From Chlorobiota bacterium (GTDB lineage: Bacteria; Bacteroidota; Bacteroidia; Bacteroidales; F082): DNA of 38,377 bases. Positions within the stretch are counted from its first letter, which is position 1. Each line of letters begins with the position of its first letter. A model generated the notes under the pieces. That model did no database searches and was not told the origin of the DNA. It saw only the letters and a program-made list of their open reading frames with translations. Positions 7,119 to 16,137 of this stretch are shown piece after piece. Position numbers and translations under genes: made by a program. The DNA lies in contig JAUVKF010000028.1 of NCBI GenBank assembly GCA_030596395.1, positions 1 to 38,377 of the forward strand, in the 5' to 3' direction.

Positions 7119-9086
7119 CTATCTGACAAGAGTAACAATGCCGCGTTTTTTCACAACTAGTTGTTCCTGGACATCGCTTGCAAAGCTTGTTAAAACTACC
7201 GACCACACATATGTCCCTCCCTGCACCAATTCACCTTTTTGGGTTCCATCCCAGCCTTCATCAGGATTTTTAGTTTCGAAGATCATCTGTCCCCAGCGGT
7301 TATATATTTGCAGTAGATATGACTCCAGTGTTGATATATTACCAATTACTCTGAATTCCTGGTTAAGCAAGATCGGGCTATTCGGGTTAAAAGCCGTTGG
7401 AAATGCTACGTCAGCATATTGTATATATACTCTGTCCGAGTTACGGCAACAGTTTGAATCAACCACAGTTACTGTATATAAGCCTTCCCTGGTAACATTA
7501 TAAAAACGGTCAGTTGATCCTCCGGGAGTCCAGTAATACGAATCATAATCCCCCGCATCAAGTTGTACTGAAGAGTTTGGCAGGATGAAAATGGTATCTG
7601 CACCGCCACCCAGGTCAACAAAAGGCAGCGCATGTATTCTGACCGGTTCGGTAAAATTATAATCATTGCCATCGAATGTTTCGGTCAGTTCAACATTGTA
7701 ATCGCCAGGCTCACTAAACACAAAGCTTGGTGCTAACATATCATTCGAAATTTGCTGTCCGTCAGAGTCGTTAAATTGCCAGTCTGTATCATCAATGTTT
7801 GCCCTGTTGGTTATATTAAACCATGTGGTATCCTGATGGCACTGTTCATAATAAGTAAAATGCGGAATATCCAAAAACGACGTCACAAAGTTTGGTAAAC
7901 CGATTAACCCTTCAGACGTGTTCAGGTCAAATCCATCGTTTGCTGAATGATCAAGCTGGTTGTAATTACATGCTGCCTGCGGGCGATCAGGGTTAAATAC
8001 CACACCCAAATTATGCTTACCCAACACACCACGTCTAAATTTCGTTAAATAAATTTTTCCGTCCGGGGCCAATTGTATTGCACCCATCAAGCTGTCGGCC
8101 GCACCAAATTGATTTACATCAAATTGATGAACTACATAGGGTGAGGCAAATGGGTCAGAAGCGTTTAAATCGAGCTGGTACAGATAATTTGTGCCATTGC
8201 CCAGCGGGGAAGTTGAAATATAAAGTTTTGAATTATCAGGTGAGAACTCAAGGCCAAAAGGATAAATAAAGGTACCCGGACCGCTGGTTTTCATATTACT
8301 GACCTGTCCGGTGGCAGTATTAAAATTAAATATTTCAGCCACTCCAATTTCGGGTATTAACAAAGCCAGTTTACTGCCATCAGGCGAAGTTTTCATATAA
8401 CCTGCAGCATTATTCTCATTACCCTGGTGTACAGTTCCAAGATTGCTGACCACAGGCGTTGTTACCAGTCCTGTATCACTAACAAGGTAAGCATAGAATG
8501 AGTTGCCCTTATTTGGACCAAAACCGTGGGTAACAACCCAGTATTCATTTCCATTATCATGCAAAACACCAGTTATTTTTTGGGTATTTTCAGTTAATAG
8601 CAGATTATTTTTACTGATTATCTCTCCATAACCAACATTCGTCATATCAATGATACTATAATTGATCCCATCAGTAAAAAAGTTTGGAATATACATATCA
8701 ACGGTAAAAAGATAATACTGTTTACTGTTGCCAGGATGAGGGACTATAAGTGATGATTGTGTAGCAAAATTATTGCCTTTCAGGCTATCACCATTTTGCA
8801 TCACATAAATTCCCTTATTCCAAACCTTCAATCCATTGGTGAAAAACAATAAATTCCCATTGCCATCTGAAATTGAGGCAGATCCATTGGGTAGTGAATA
8901 ATTAGTAGTGGGATTGTTCTCGGGTGGAGCAATGTTAAACATCATTCTTGAACGATTTCCAAAAACCCACTCATCAGCCTCGTGCGGACGTTTATAATTA
9001 CAATCGTTTTGAGGAAGCGCCTGAATAAGCACAGAGAGAAGAAAAAGTAATAAAAAGGTTCTCGAAACCAGCCGTTTTTCTAACAT
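7119..9086 (-). CDS. Secreted beta-propeller protein with gliding-motility (T9SS type B) C-terminal domain
   Basis: A secreted protein of about 655 residues. After a signal peptide (TFLLLFLLSVLIQALP) comes a repeated propeller-like region with blades such as SPDGSKLALLIPE, SPDNSKLYISTS and APDGKIYLTKF (roughly residues 30-400), then a PKD-like region (SFVFSEPGDYNVELTETFDG). The last 80 residues carry the gliding motility-associated C-terminal domain: FPTAFNPNSP, LQIYNRWGQMIFET, DEGWDGTQKG, GGTYVWSV. That domain directs export by the type IX system and cell-surface attachment. The frame extends to 9110, but a -7 box at 9091-9098 lies inside that extension, so the ATG at 9086 (MLEKRLVS) is preferred. 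The gene follows another T9SS cargo gene. Its ligand is unknown. Confidence 0.85.
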   Translation of the reverse strand: MLEKRLVSRTFLLLFLLSVLIQALPQNDCNYKRPHEADEWVFGNRSRMMFNIAPPENNPTTNYSLPNGSASISDGNGNLLFFTNGLKVWNKGIYVMQNGDSLKGNNFATQSSLIVPHPGNSKQYYLFTVDMYIPNFFTDGINYSIIDMTNVGYGEIISKNNLLLTENTQKITGVLHDNGNEYWVVTHGFGPNKGNSFYAYLVSDTGLVTTPVVSNLGTVHQGNENNAAGYMKTSPDGSKLALLIPEIGVAEIFNFNTATGQVSNMKTSGPGTFIYPFGLEFSPDNSKLYISTSPLGNGTNYLYQLDLNASDPFASPYVVHQFDVNQFGAADSLMGAIQLAPDGKIYLTKFRRGVLGKHNLGVVFNPDRPQAACNYNQLDHSANDGFDLNTSEGLIGLPNFVTSFLDIPHFTYYEQCHQDTTWFNITNRANIDDTDWQFNDSDGQQISNDMLAPSFVFSEPGDYNVELTETFDGNDYNFTEPVRIHALPFVDLGGGADTIFILPNSSVQLDAGDYDSYYWTPGGSTDRFYNVTREGLYTVTVVDSNCCRNSDRVYIQYADVAFPTAFNPNSPILLNQEFRVIGNISTLESYLLQIYNRWGQMIFETKNPDEGWDGTQKGELVQGGTYVWSVVLTSFASDVQEQLVVKKRGIVTLVR

Positions 9087-9090
9087 CCCG

Positions 9091-9121
9091 CAAATGTAAA
9101 AGAAATCCAATTAATTCCCAA
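9091..9121 (-). promoter_or_regulatory. Promoter of the type B cargo gene
   Basis: On the minus strand TTG (9119-9121) is followed after 20 bases by TACATTTG (9091-9098), the Bacteroidota -33/-7 pattern. The ATG at 9086 is only four bases further on, so the transcript would have almost no leader. The promoter lies in the short gap between the two cargo genes and lets the second be expressed separately. Confidence 0.6.
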
Positions 9122-9123
9122 CG

Positions 9124-11604
9124 CTAATTTTTAACAAGTTTAAGTGTATAAACCTGTTCATCAGCTTTAAGCCAGATCATGTATATGCCTTTTGATAAAT
9201 TACTGATATCTATCGGGTTTCTCCAATCATCAGTCTTGTCGGTTTCAAACCTTTTTTCAAAAATAGGTCTTCCTTCAAGCGTAAGCATTTTTATTTCCAG
9301 AATATTGACATCGTCATCCATATTCAGGAAGAATATACCCTGGTTAGGGTTGGGGTGTATTGTGACAGGTCGTTCAACAACGGGTTCTTCATCTATTCCA
9401 ATTGCGCAAAGGTTAAAGTCGAATATTAGTGTAATATTATCAGTATTTACACATGTTGTAATAGGATTGGTAACCGTTACAACATAATCTTGAATATCAA
9501 ACCAGTTACCGTTGGTTTTAGCTACAACATAACGGCCGGCCCATGAATTTGACCATAGATATTCCATTACCGGTGGATTATTTTCATTCCCTGCGTCTAA
9601 AAGCACTGTATCACGAACACACACAAGAATTGTGTCCACACCATACAGCTCATATCCCTCAGGCATTAATTTAACCACAGGCAGTGGATTTACAGGAACG
9701 ATAAGGTGTGTGGAATAGCTGTTAAATCCATCATCGACTTCAACAAAATATGTGGTTGTTTCGGTAGGACTAACGTCAATGATCTCACCGTTGGCGGACC
9801 AACCAGGATCAATGTTATTTGTCCAGGTAAAGCTGTAGTTTTCGCTGCCACCGGATGGATTGGCGGTAATCGTTGTTGATCCTCCTATACATATTTCTAT
9901 GGGATCTGCCTGGGGATAAGCAGAAAGTTCCGCACCGGTAGCGTTGATTAGCACGCTGGACGGTATGCTCTGGCATAAGTTGTCATCTGTTATTACCAGC
10001 GTATAATTCTGAGGCCCACCTAAAATAACAGTAAGCGGATCTTCAATGTTATTCGATCCATTGATCATTATAGCCGGCTCCCAGAGAAAAATATAGGGTG
10101 CTGTTCCACTACTGGCAGTCCCATCTAATGTTGTTGATGTACCAATAAGAATTTCCTGATAAGGACCTGCATCGCCAATTGGTTTTTGATAGACAGTTAT
10201 CGTTATCTGATCAGTAATTGTAGAATATCCATCGTATATTTCAATAAAATATGTAGTAGTAATATCAGGGAAAACTGTAGGATTGGAAATATTAGATGTA
10301 AATCCTGGAGGGTCTGATGTCCATGAATAAGTATAATTACCACTACCACCGCTGGTTACTGCTGAAAGGTCCGAATGATTACTTTCACATACTGCCGTTG
10401 GATCAGCAGTGGTTGTCACATTCATTTCGCCGCCAACAATGGTTACCAGTACTTCGTCAGAAGCCTGGCATCCTGTATTATTATCTGTAACGTGCATGGT
10501 AAACTCAGTCGTCTCAATTAAAGTAATTGTAGTTGGATCTTCTTCCGTTGGATCTATTAATTTTTCTGCCGGTTCCCAACTAAAATCAAAGGTACCGGAA
10601 CCACCTTCCACAGTACCATTGAGCTGGGTTGAAGTTAAAAACGGTATATCAATATCTTCACCAGCGTCAGCAGTTGGTGAATTAAGATCAAGGGTGAAGC
10701 CAAGGGTTTGAGAACTTGCATTGTTTCCACATAAATCCTGGATAAAATTCAAGAAATCTAACTCAAGTGAGTAATCTCCACTCTCATAAAAAGGGGGATC
10801 GAAGGTAATGGTAAAGGTTATTTCCATTGCTCCCCCTAATTCACATGCTTCACCTGATACGGTTAAAACTTCATAAGGTCCGCCGGGCCCATCAAGGCCA
10901 AAATCGCTTGCCTGAACTGTATTACACAAAACTTTTTCGGTGAAATCGAAGGTGAGGCTGTTGCTTCCACATTGTACATCTTCATTATAAACCACCTCCA
11001 GCGCAGGCGCAACATCATCATAAATTTCCGCTGTGGATATTGTAAAATCAAGTGTATAACCGAATTGGGTGCTGGAATAGTTACTGATGTTTATAACATA
11101 GGTTTCTCCAGCTAATACAGGTATCTTGGCATTATATGGTGAACCCGAAGCTCCCTGGCAATTTGAACTGGAATTACCATTTGGGCCGGTAACGCCTGAT
11201 GTACCAGACCAATTACAACTGACCTGCATTTGACCAACATGATTATAAATATCCTGACACTTGTAATCGTTCAGGCTATAAACTGCCCAGTCATAATCAT
11301 CGGCATTATTATTAGGTGTGATATTAAATCCTAAAAGGCCTCCTGTTTGGACAGTAAAAATATACCATACATCATTTTTTTCACCATTTTGCATACAATT
11401 GGTAGGGCAACCCGGGCCCAGGGGGATTTCGTTCGGATAGTTACCTGTTCCTACATAAGAATTCGGTTGAATGTAAATTTCCTGGCAAACGGGTATTGCA
11501 CCGAGGCAGTCCTGATCAGTGGGCACCTGTGCCGATAAAGTAGTGGTAAGCAGAACTGCAAATACCGAAAGAAGATACTTTAGCATAATAGAGGATTTTA
11601 TCAT
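9124..11604 (-). CDS. Large secreted multi-Ig/PKD protein with T9SS type A sorting domain
   Basis: An 826-residue surface protein. A signal peptide (LKYLLSVFAVLLTTTLSAQ) is followed by a cysteine-rich module (DCLGAIPVCQEIYIQPNSY, CMQNGEKNDVWYIFTV, ADDYDWAVYSL) common at the N-terminus of Bacteroidota surface proteins. A module around DDVAPALEVVYNEDV follows. Next come alternating Ig/PKD-like units: two that open with A-D/G-A-G (PTADAGEDI, PIGDAGPYQEI) and carry a FxWEPA core, and two that open with a TADPTAVC/QADPIEIC cysteine and carry GGSGNYTYSW or GGSENYSFTW. The last 75 residues form a type A sorting domain (IHPNPNQGIFFL, KGIYMIWLK, YTLKLVKN). An adhesin-like or structural role is inferred; no enzyme motif is visible. 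A TATCTTTG box lies about 115 bases upstream. The ATG 18 bases further in is an alternative start. Confidence 0.85.
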   Translation of the reverse strand: MIKSSIMLKYLLSVFAVLLTTTLSAQVPTDQDCLGAIPVCQEIYIQPNSYVGTGNYPNEIPLGPGCPTNCMQNGEKNDVWYIFTVQTGGLLGFNITPNNNADDYDWAVYSLNDYKCQDIYNHVGQMQVSCNWSGTSGVTGPNGNSSSNCQGASGSPYNAKIPVLAGETYVINISNYSSTQFGYTLDFTISTAEIYDDVAPALEVVYNEDVQCGSNSLTFDFTEKVLCNTVQASDFGLDGPGGPYEVLTVSGEACELGGAMEITFTITFDPPFYESGDYSLELDFLNFIQDLCGNNASSQTLGFTLDLNSPTADAGEDIDIPFLTSTQLNGTVEGGSGTFDFSWEPAEKLIDPTEEDPTTITLIETTEFTMHVTDNNTGCQASDEVLVTIVGGEMNVTTTADPTAVCESNHSDLSAVTSGGSGNYTYSWTSDPPGFTSNISNPTVFPDITTTYFIEIYDGYSTITDQITITVYQKPIGDAGPYQEILIGTSTTLDGTASSGTAPYIFLWEPAIMINGSNNIEDPLTVILGGPQNYTLVITDDNLCQSIPSSVLINATGAELSAYPQADPIEICIGGSTTITANPSGGSENYSFTWTNNIDPGWSANGEIIDVSPTETTTYFVEVDDGFNSYSTHLIVPVNPLPVVKLMPEGYELYGVDTILVCVRDTVLLDAGNENNPPVMEYLWSNSWAGRYVVAKTNGNWFDIQDYVVTVTNPITTCVNTDNITLIFDFNLCAIGIDEEPVVERPVTIHPNPNQGIFFLNMDDDVNILEIKMLTLEGRPIFEKRFETDKTDDWRNPIDISNLSKGIYMIWLKADEQVYTLKLVKN

Positions 11605-11834
11605 CCTGTTACAGCATTAATTATTGAATCAACCTCATTTCCGTAAGTGGAAATTACTTTGAATTATTCTCTATTTTTACCCCGTAATTAATGCTTTTAC
11701 AAAATTAATATCAGTTGGGCAAAGATACAGCAAATTAACTTTTAATTATTAACAGTATCTGGTACATAATTCTTGCAGGTTTTGCAAATCTATTTTCCAA
11801 CCTTTATTTTATACCCAATCTGAAAAAATAAGTT
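11605..11834. other. Intergenic region between THEP1 and the T9SS cargo genes
   Basis: AT-rich and without an ORF. The only element recognised is the TATCTTTG box at 11720-11727. Nothing resembling a terminator hairpin was seen after the THEP1 stop. Confidence 0.5.
11720..11727 (-). promoter_or_regulatory. Candidate -7 box for the type A cargo gene
   Basis: TATCTTTG on the minus strand, a full match to TAnnTTTG, about 115 bases upstream of the start at 11604. The -33 element is not clear. Confidence 0.5.
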
Positions 11835-12371
11835 TTACCGGAGTGTTGATTTAACAATTCTACTTGCAATTGCCGTGGCCTGTTGATCAAGATGAAAAGT
11901 AGTATGATTGCTCAACTTAAACCTCGTTTTAACATCTTCCATAAATTTTGACCTTACAGTTATGAGTATCGGGCAAGGTGCTGATTTAACTAATTTTAAA
12001 AACGAACCGGCCCAGAGCTTTCCTTGCAATTCAAACATCCCTATTTCATCGATCACTATAAAATCAGTTTCCATGTCAGCAGCATGAAGAAGCAATTGTT
12101 CGCCAAACTTTATTGCTTCATCATCAAAATTAAACCTCCCGATTTTAACATATCGCTCATTATATCCACTCTGGCAGAGTAATCTTTTTTCATTGGTCTT
12201 TATATCAACAATGTCAAAACCCGAGCGCAAACCATCCGACCAACGACCTGGGGCGATAAAACCACTCACCTTGTAATTTTTCTTCTTTAGTATATCAATA
12301 ACTTGTGTGAGCTTTGTGGTTTTTCCTTCTCCCTGTTCCCCGGTAATTATGAAAATTTTACTTGCATTCAT
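11835..12371 (-). CDS. THEP1-type nucleoside-triphosphatase
   Basis: A small P-loop NTPase of about 178 residues in the THEP1/NTPase_1 family. The Walker A motif GEQGEGKTTK lies about ten residues from the chosen start. The Walker B motif is FIVIDEIGMFELQG, the DEIG pattern typical of the family. Members hydrolyse several NTPs slowly in vitro; their biological role is unclear. The frame extends upstream to 12422, but the extension contains the -7 box TATTTTTG and overlaps the divergent prmC start, so the ATG at 12371 (MNASKIFIITGEQG) is preferred. The gene shares a 45-base divergent promoter region with prmC; a functional link with it is not established. Confidence 0.85.
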   Translation of the reverse strand: MNASKIFIITGEQGEGKTTKLTQVIDILKKKNYKVSGFIAPGRWSDGLRSGFDIVDIKTNEKRLLCQSGYNERYVKIGRFNFDDEAIKFGEQLLLHAADMETDFIVIDEIGMFELQGKLWAGSFLKLVKSAPCPILITVRSKFMEDVKTRFKLSNHTTFHLDQQATAIASRIVKSTLR

Positions 12372-12376
12372 CAGTA

Positions 12377-12384
12377 CAAAAATA
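12377..12384 (-). promoter_or_regulatory. Candidate -7 box for the THEP1 gene
   Basis: TATTTTTG on the minus strand, five bases before the ATG at 12371. The spacing is the same as the box-to-ATG spacing at aroK, and it implies a leaderless or nearly leaderless message. Confidence 0.5.
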
Positions 12385-12416
12385 AGCAGAGAAGCAGATA
12401 TTCCTAATTTTGTGAC

Positions 12417-13283
12417 ATGCAATGGTCAACCAATAAATTATCTGATCATAAAAAGCTTTATGCAGAGGAATTATATCCGCTTTATGATAAAGCCGAGGCA
12501 GATACTTTTGTTAATATACTGATCAAGAGTTTTTTCGGGCTTTCAAGAGCTGATTTGGTTGTAGACCCGGATTACCGCTTGTCCGAATCGGAAATGCTAA
12601 AACTTCATTTTGCAGTAAAAGACCTTAAAAAATTCAAACCTATTCAATACATCATTAAAAAAATTGACTTCTTGAATACCAGGATCATGGTCAATGAATC
12701 GGTATTGATACCCAGGCCCGAAACGGAAGAACTGGCTGAGCTGATCATTAAAAAGGAAAAACAACCCGGTCTTAGAATACTGGATATCGGAACCGGTAGC
12801 GGATGTATTGCAATTGCCTTAACGAAAAACCTGGATGAAGCATCTGTATTCGGCATTGATATTTCAAAAGAAGCCCTGAACCTGGCTAGCAAAAATGCTT
12901 TTATCAACGAGGTGCTGCTTCATTTTGTTCAACTTAACATTCTGGATCCTAAACCCTTTCCCGATTTTCAGGATCTTGATCTCATTGTCAGTAACCCACC
13001 TTATGTAACATTGGCGGAGAAAGCTGCAATGAAAGAAAATGTGCTTCGGTATGAACCCCATGAAGCCTTATTTGTGGACAATGATGACCCTTTACTTTTT
13101 TACAAGGCCATACTTTATTTCGCCACTGAACATCTGGTAAAGGGAGGAAGAATTTATTTTGAGATCAATGAAAAGTATGGGAAAGAGGTTTGTACGTTAA
13201 TGTCCAGGAGTATGTTCAATAATGTTGTTTTGCACAAAGATATTAATGGTAAAGACCGGTTTGTGAGTAGTATCAAGTTTTAA
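12417..13283 (+). CDS. prmC: Peptide chain release factor N5-glutamine methyltransferase PrmC
   Basis: This 288-residue protein methylates the GGQ glutamine of release factors using S-adenosylmethionine. The N-terminal helical domain is followed by the family linker LIPRPETEEL (about 97-106). The SAM-binding motif is ILDIGTGSGCIAIAL (121-135), and the catalytic NPPY sits at 193-196. FVDNDDPLLFYKAI and the closing DINGKDRFV motif complete the HemK/PrmC pattern. The length is normal. The gene is divergent from the THEP1 gene and faces the SLOG/phosphate transporter operon, separated from it by a perfect hairpin. An alternative name is hemK; confusion with the PrmB ribosomal protein methyltransferase is unlikely given the sequence around NPPY. 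Confidence 0.95.
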   Translation: MQWSTNKLSDHKKLYAEELYPLYDKAEADTFVNILIKSFFGLSRADLVVDPDYRLSESEMLKLHFAVKDLKKFKPIQYIIKKIDFLNTRIMVNESVLIPRPETEELAELIIKKEKQPGLRILDIGTGSGCIAIALTKNLDEASVFGIDISKEALNLASKNAFINEVLLHFVQLNILDPKPFPDFQDLDLIVSNPPYVTLAEKAAMKENVLRYEPHEALFVDNDDPLLFYKAILYFATEHLVKGGRIYFEINEKYGKEVCTLMSRSMFNNVVLHKDINGKDRFVSSIKF

Positions 13284-13293
13284 CTCACCCCCT

Positions 13294-13323
13294 CCCCCTC
13301 TCTGATTGCAATCAGAGAGGGGG
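13294..13323. terminator. Bidirectional hairpin between convergent genes
   Basis: A perfect 15-base arm (CCCCCTCTCTGATTG) is followed immediately by its complement, forming a GC-rich hairpin between convergent prmC and the SLOG gene. Only a short T-rich tail (ATTTAATTT) follows on the plus strand, so termination is likely but not a textbook case. It also looks like one of the dispersed palindromes in this genome. Confidence 0.65.
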
Positions 13324-13349
13324 ATTTAATTTACTATATCGTAATGAGA

Positions 13350-13802
13350 TTACTTGTTCTGTGGAAAAAGTTCTGCTAAAAAAGTTTTTGCCAGCTTATA
13401 AATCCCCGGATTATTTGATTCACGAGGCCCGGCAATATTCAGTATTCCAATTTCATGATTTATTAGCCAGTCCCTTACAATCCTGGCGTCAAAATCAGAT
13501 TCAAAATCCATAAGGAAATATTGCTTATTCAATTCCTCAGCACAATCCAGGGTGAATAGTGTTCCGATATCCATTTCATGTTTAAACAAAATCAATGTAC
13601 CATCACTATCCATCACATTCAACTTTGTTCGTTCGGTATAATCATCAGTTGCAGTTTCAATGAACGGATATTTTTCAGGGATGATTCCATCTTCAGCACG
13701 ACGGCCTTTCGGGCACCAGCCACCGCACTCAAAACCACACTCTATTGCAAAGTCAAGGGCAGCCCGGTCAACGCCTGACTGCCCTCCACTAATGATTTTC
13801 AT
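13350..13802 (-). CDS. SLOG-fold protein, putative molybdenum carrier (cpYpsA-like)
   Basis: This protein of about 150 residues begins MKIISGGQSGVDRAALDFA, the nucleotide-binding glycine-rich loop of the SLOG/cpYpsA family annotated as putative molybdenum carrier. Further family features are GGWCPKGRRAEDG, a TERTKLNVMDSDGTLIL strand, and NIAGPRESNNPGIY near the end. Structures of relatives suggest binding of a nucleotide-like ligand. The molybdenum label is a historical annotation and should not be read as a function. The frame is open to 13883, but the start at 13802 gives the normal length and leaves a four-base gap behind the phosphate transporter stop, pointing to co-transcription. Why these two genes are linked is not evident. 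Confidence 0.8.
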   Translation of the reverse strand: MKIISGGQSGVDRAALDFAIECGFECGGWCPKGRRAEDGIIPEKYPFIETATDDYTERTKLNVMDSDGTLILFKHEMDIGTLFTLDCAEELNKQYFLMDFESDFDARIVRDWLINHEIGILNIAGPRESNNPGIYKLAKTFLAELFPQNK

Positions 13803-13806
13803 GATT

Positions 13807-16059
13807 CTACTCTTCTGTATTTCCGCTTTTATAATTAGCGAAATCCCTTTGTGACTTATACAAGTTAACAACATGTAGAGCAAGATTTTTCATTTCAGTA
13901 ATAATATTCAGGAACAAAATGGTATTGCGTGTACCAACCTCACCGTTTTTCACTCTCTTAATTTGTTGCTTCCTGATTTTATCAACATAGGAGAAAAATT
14001 CCTGTTGTATTTCTATTACCATTTCCTGCGAATCAAACTCACCCAATTCCATATTATTGGTAATGGCATTAATCAATTTTGTGAAATATGCCTTTAATTG
14101 CCTCATTTCTTCAATTTGCTCTGCAATTAGTGGCTTATGATTATTGTTAATATGTTCATAAGAAGGGTTCACAACAAAGGAAATACTATGTAATGATTCA
14201 CGCATATAATCCAGCACCTGAATAAAATAGTACGCTGTATCATCAGTGTCCTCCTTTATTTTGTCGACAATCAACCTGATATTATTTTTTAAATACTTTG
14301 TTTTGGCCGTCATTTTATCGATACTTTTCTGAGCTTTCCTCAGCTCTTTAAGATCTTCCATTTCAAGACCATGAATTGTTCGATCAAATTCGACAACTAC
14401 TTTCTTCAGGTTTTTGACAATTGTGTTTGTCGCTTTCTGGGCAATATCTTCTTCCAGAAACTCTTTCACATCCTGTGTATCTTCTTCTTTTTCTTCAATA
14501 ACTTTTTTATGAAGGATTTGTGTGCGATAGATAACTATTCCCACTATAATTGTTAATGCTACGACCGCGTAAATTTCACCATAGTAAAGTATAAAAGCTA
14601 CTACGAGCGCGGCAGAGAATGCGATAAGGGCCGTTAGAAACCATCCCCCGATTACCGAGAAAACGCCCGTGACCCTGTATACAGCACTTTCCCTACCCCA
14701 GGCTTTGTCAGATAAAGAAGTTCCCATTGCCACCATAAATGTAACATAAGTTGTTGACAGAGGGAGTTTATAAGATGTTGCATATGCAATCAGAATACTG
14801 GCCACTGTTAAATTAACAGAAGCACGAACCAAATCAAAATGTGGAGCATTATCAGATTTACTGATATCAGCATTTCTTAGTTGAACAAATCGATTGTTGA
14901 TGGAATCATTCACTGATTTTGGTAATACTTTATCAGCTCCAATGCTAATGCTTCTTGCTATTCTAACAACAACTCTTGCCAAACCTGTAGAACTGAATCT
15001 TTCATAACCTACATCCTGACGCGCTAAATTTATTTCAGTTTCAGTAACTGATCGAGCTTTTTTTGAGGTCCATAAGGTAACAACCATAATTATCCCTGCA
15101 ATTAGCAGATATAATGTTGGTGTTTTAACTTTACCAGTTAAATCTGTCATAAGGAAAGCAGTAGGATCACTGATTCCACTTGCAACAAAAGATTTAAACG
15201 CTTCAAAACCGGCAAGCGGAACGCCAATAAAGTTGACAAGGTCGTTTCCGGCAAAAGCCATTGCCAATGCAAACGTACCAACCAAAACAATCAATCGAAG
15301 GATATTAAACTTTGAAATCCAACTTACTATTTGCAAAACAACTGTCCAGAATACAAAACTGATTAGTAAAATCGACCATGTATTTACTTTGATCATCTCT
15401 TTTACCTCATCCGACATAAAAGATGCACCCTTTGCCCCTTTAATTAAGATAAAATAAGTTATAGCAGTAATAGCAATACCTCCCCAAATCGCTCCAAAAT
15501 ATTTTAATGTTTTATCATATTTAAATGTAAATACCAACCTGGTTAAAAATTGCACCAAAGCACCAATTAAAAATGCAATGGCCACCGACATCAATATACC
15601 AGCGATTATTAGCAATGCTGTACTGGTATTTATGTATTCACTAATCATTAAAGAATCGGAATCGGAATAACTTTTTATTATAGCCATTCCGACTGCAGCA
15701 CCCAGTAATTCAAATACGATGGAAACTGTTGTTGATGTTGGCATCCCAAAAGTATTGAATGCATCCAGAAGCAGTACGTCTGTTATCATCACGGCCAGAA
15801 AAATGACCATGATCTCATTAAAATAGAAGAACTGCGGATGAAATATACTTTTTCGGGCAACTTCCATCATACCACTCGAAAATGTTGCACCAAATAAAAT
15901 ACCCAGCGAAGCAATCACCATTATTGTTCTGAACGAGGCAGCCCGGGAACCAATTGCTGAATTTAAAAAATTTACGGCATCGTTACTTACACCAACTACA
16001 AGGTCGGATGCAGCCAGTAAAAAAAGAATGACTACAAATACTAAATAAATAGTTTCCAC
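13807..16059 (-). CDS. PiT-family inorganic phosphate transporter with C-terminal PhoU-like domain
   Basis: A 750-residue membrane protein. The N-terminal part has the PiT signature GVSNDAVNFLNSAIGSRAA and the second signature repeat AFAGNDLVNFIGVPLAG, within about ten membrane segments (residues 1 to about 510). The C-terminal 230 residues are soluble and helical (from VKNLKKVVVEFDRTIHGLE to the end) and resemble PhoU-like/DUF47 proteins, which regulate PiT activity where they are encoded separately. PiT proteins import phosphate with protons or sodium, often as metal-phosphate. The fusion is seen in other Bacteroidota. The gene is followed after four bases by the SLOG gene. A phosphate-selective porin homologue lies about 8 kb away. 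Confidence 0.92.
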   Translation of the reverse strand: METIYLVFVVILFLLAASDLVVGVSNDAVNFLNSAIGSRAASFRTIMVIASLGILFGATFSSGMMEVARKSIFHPQFFYFNEIMVIFLAVMITDVLLLDAFNTFGMPTSTTVSIVFELLGAAVGMAIIKSYSDSDSLMISEYINTSTALLIIAGILMSVAIAFLIGALVQFLTRLVFTFKYDKTLKYFGAIWGGIAITAITYFILIKGAKGASFMSDEVKEMIKVNTWSILLISFVFWTVVLQIVSWISKFNILRLIVLVGTFALAMAFAGNDLVNFIGVPLAGFEAFKSFVASGISDPTAFLMTDLTGKVKTPTLYLLIAGIIMVVTLWTSKKARSVTETEINLARQDVGYERFSSTGLARVVVRIARSISIGADKVLPKSVNDSINNRFVQLRNADISKSDNAPHFDLVRASVNLTVASILIAYATSYKLPLSTTYVTFMVAMGTSLSDKAWGRESAVYRVTGVFSVIGGWFLTALIAFSAALVVAFILYYGEIYAVVALTIIVGIVIYRTQILHKKVIEEKEEDTQDVKEFLEEDIAQKATNTIVKNLKKVVVEFDRTIHGLEMEDLKELRKAQKSIDKMTAKTKYLKNNIRLIVDKIKEDTDDTAYYFIQVLDYMRESLHSISFVVNPSYEHINNNHKPLIAEQIEEMRQLKAYFTKLINAITNNMELGEFDSQEMVIEIQQEFFSYVDKIRKQQIKRVKNGEVGTRNTILFLNIITEMKNLALHVVNLYKSQRDFANYKSGNTEE

Positions 16060-16087
16060 TATATTACAGAATTTAGGTTAAAAGCGT

Positions 16088-16116
16088 AAAAAAAAAGAAA
16101 AAGGCTTTTTAAAAGC
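16088..16116 (-). terminator. Possible rho-independent terminator after the prolyl oligopeptidase gene
   Basis: On the minus strand a short weak stem (GCTTTT with AAAAGC, 16104-16116) is followed by a long T-rich run down to 16088. It lies just after the oligopeptidase stop and before the transporter start. The stem is AT-rich, so confidence is moderate. Confidence 0.45.
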
Positions 16117-16137
16117 ATTTCCAATGTTAAGAAATTG

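Noticed and set aside
12372..12422. Longer N-terminus for the THEP1 protein
   Set aside because: The extension contains a promoter box and overlaps prmC in the opposite direction, and the family starts near the P-loop.
13803..13883. Longer N-terminus for the SLOG protein
   Set aside because: The extra 27 codons read back into the end of the phosphate transporter gene and do not belong to the family.
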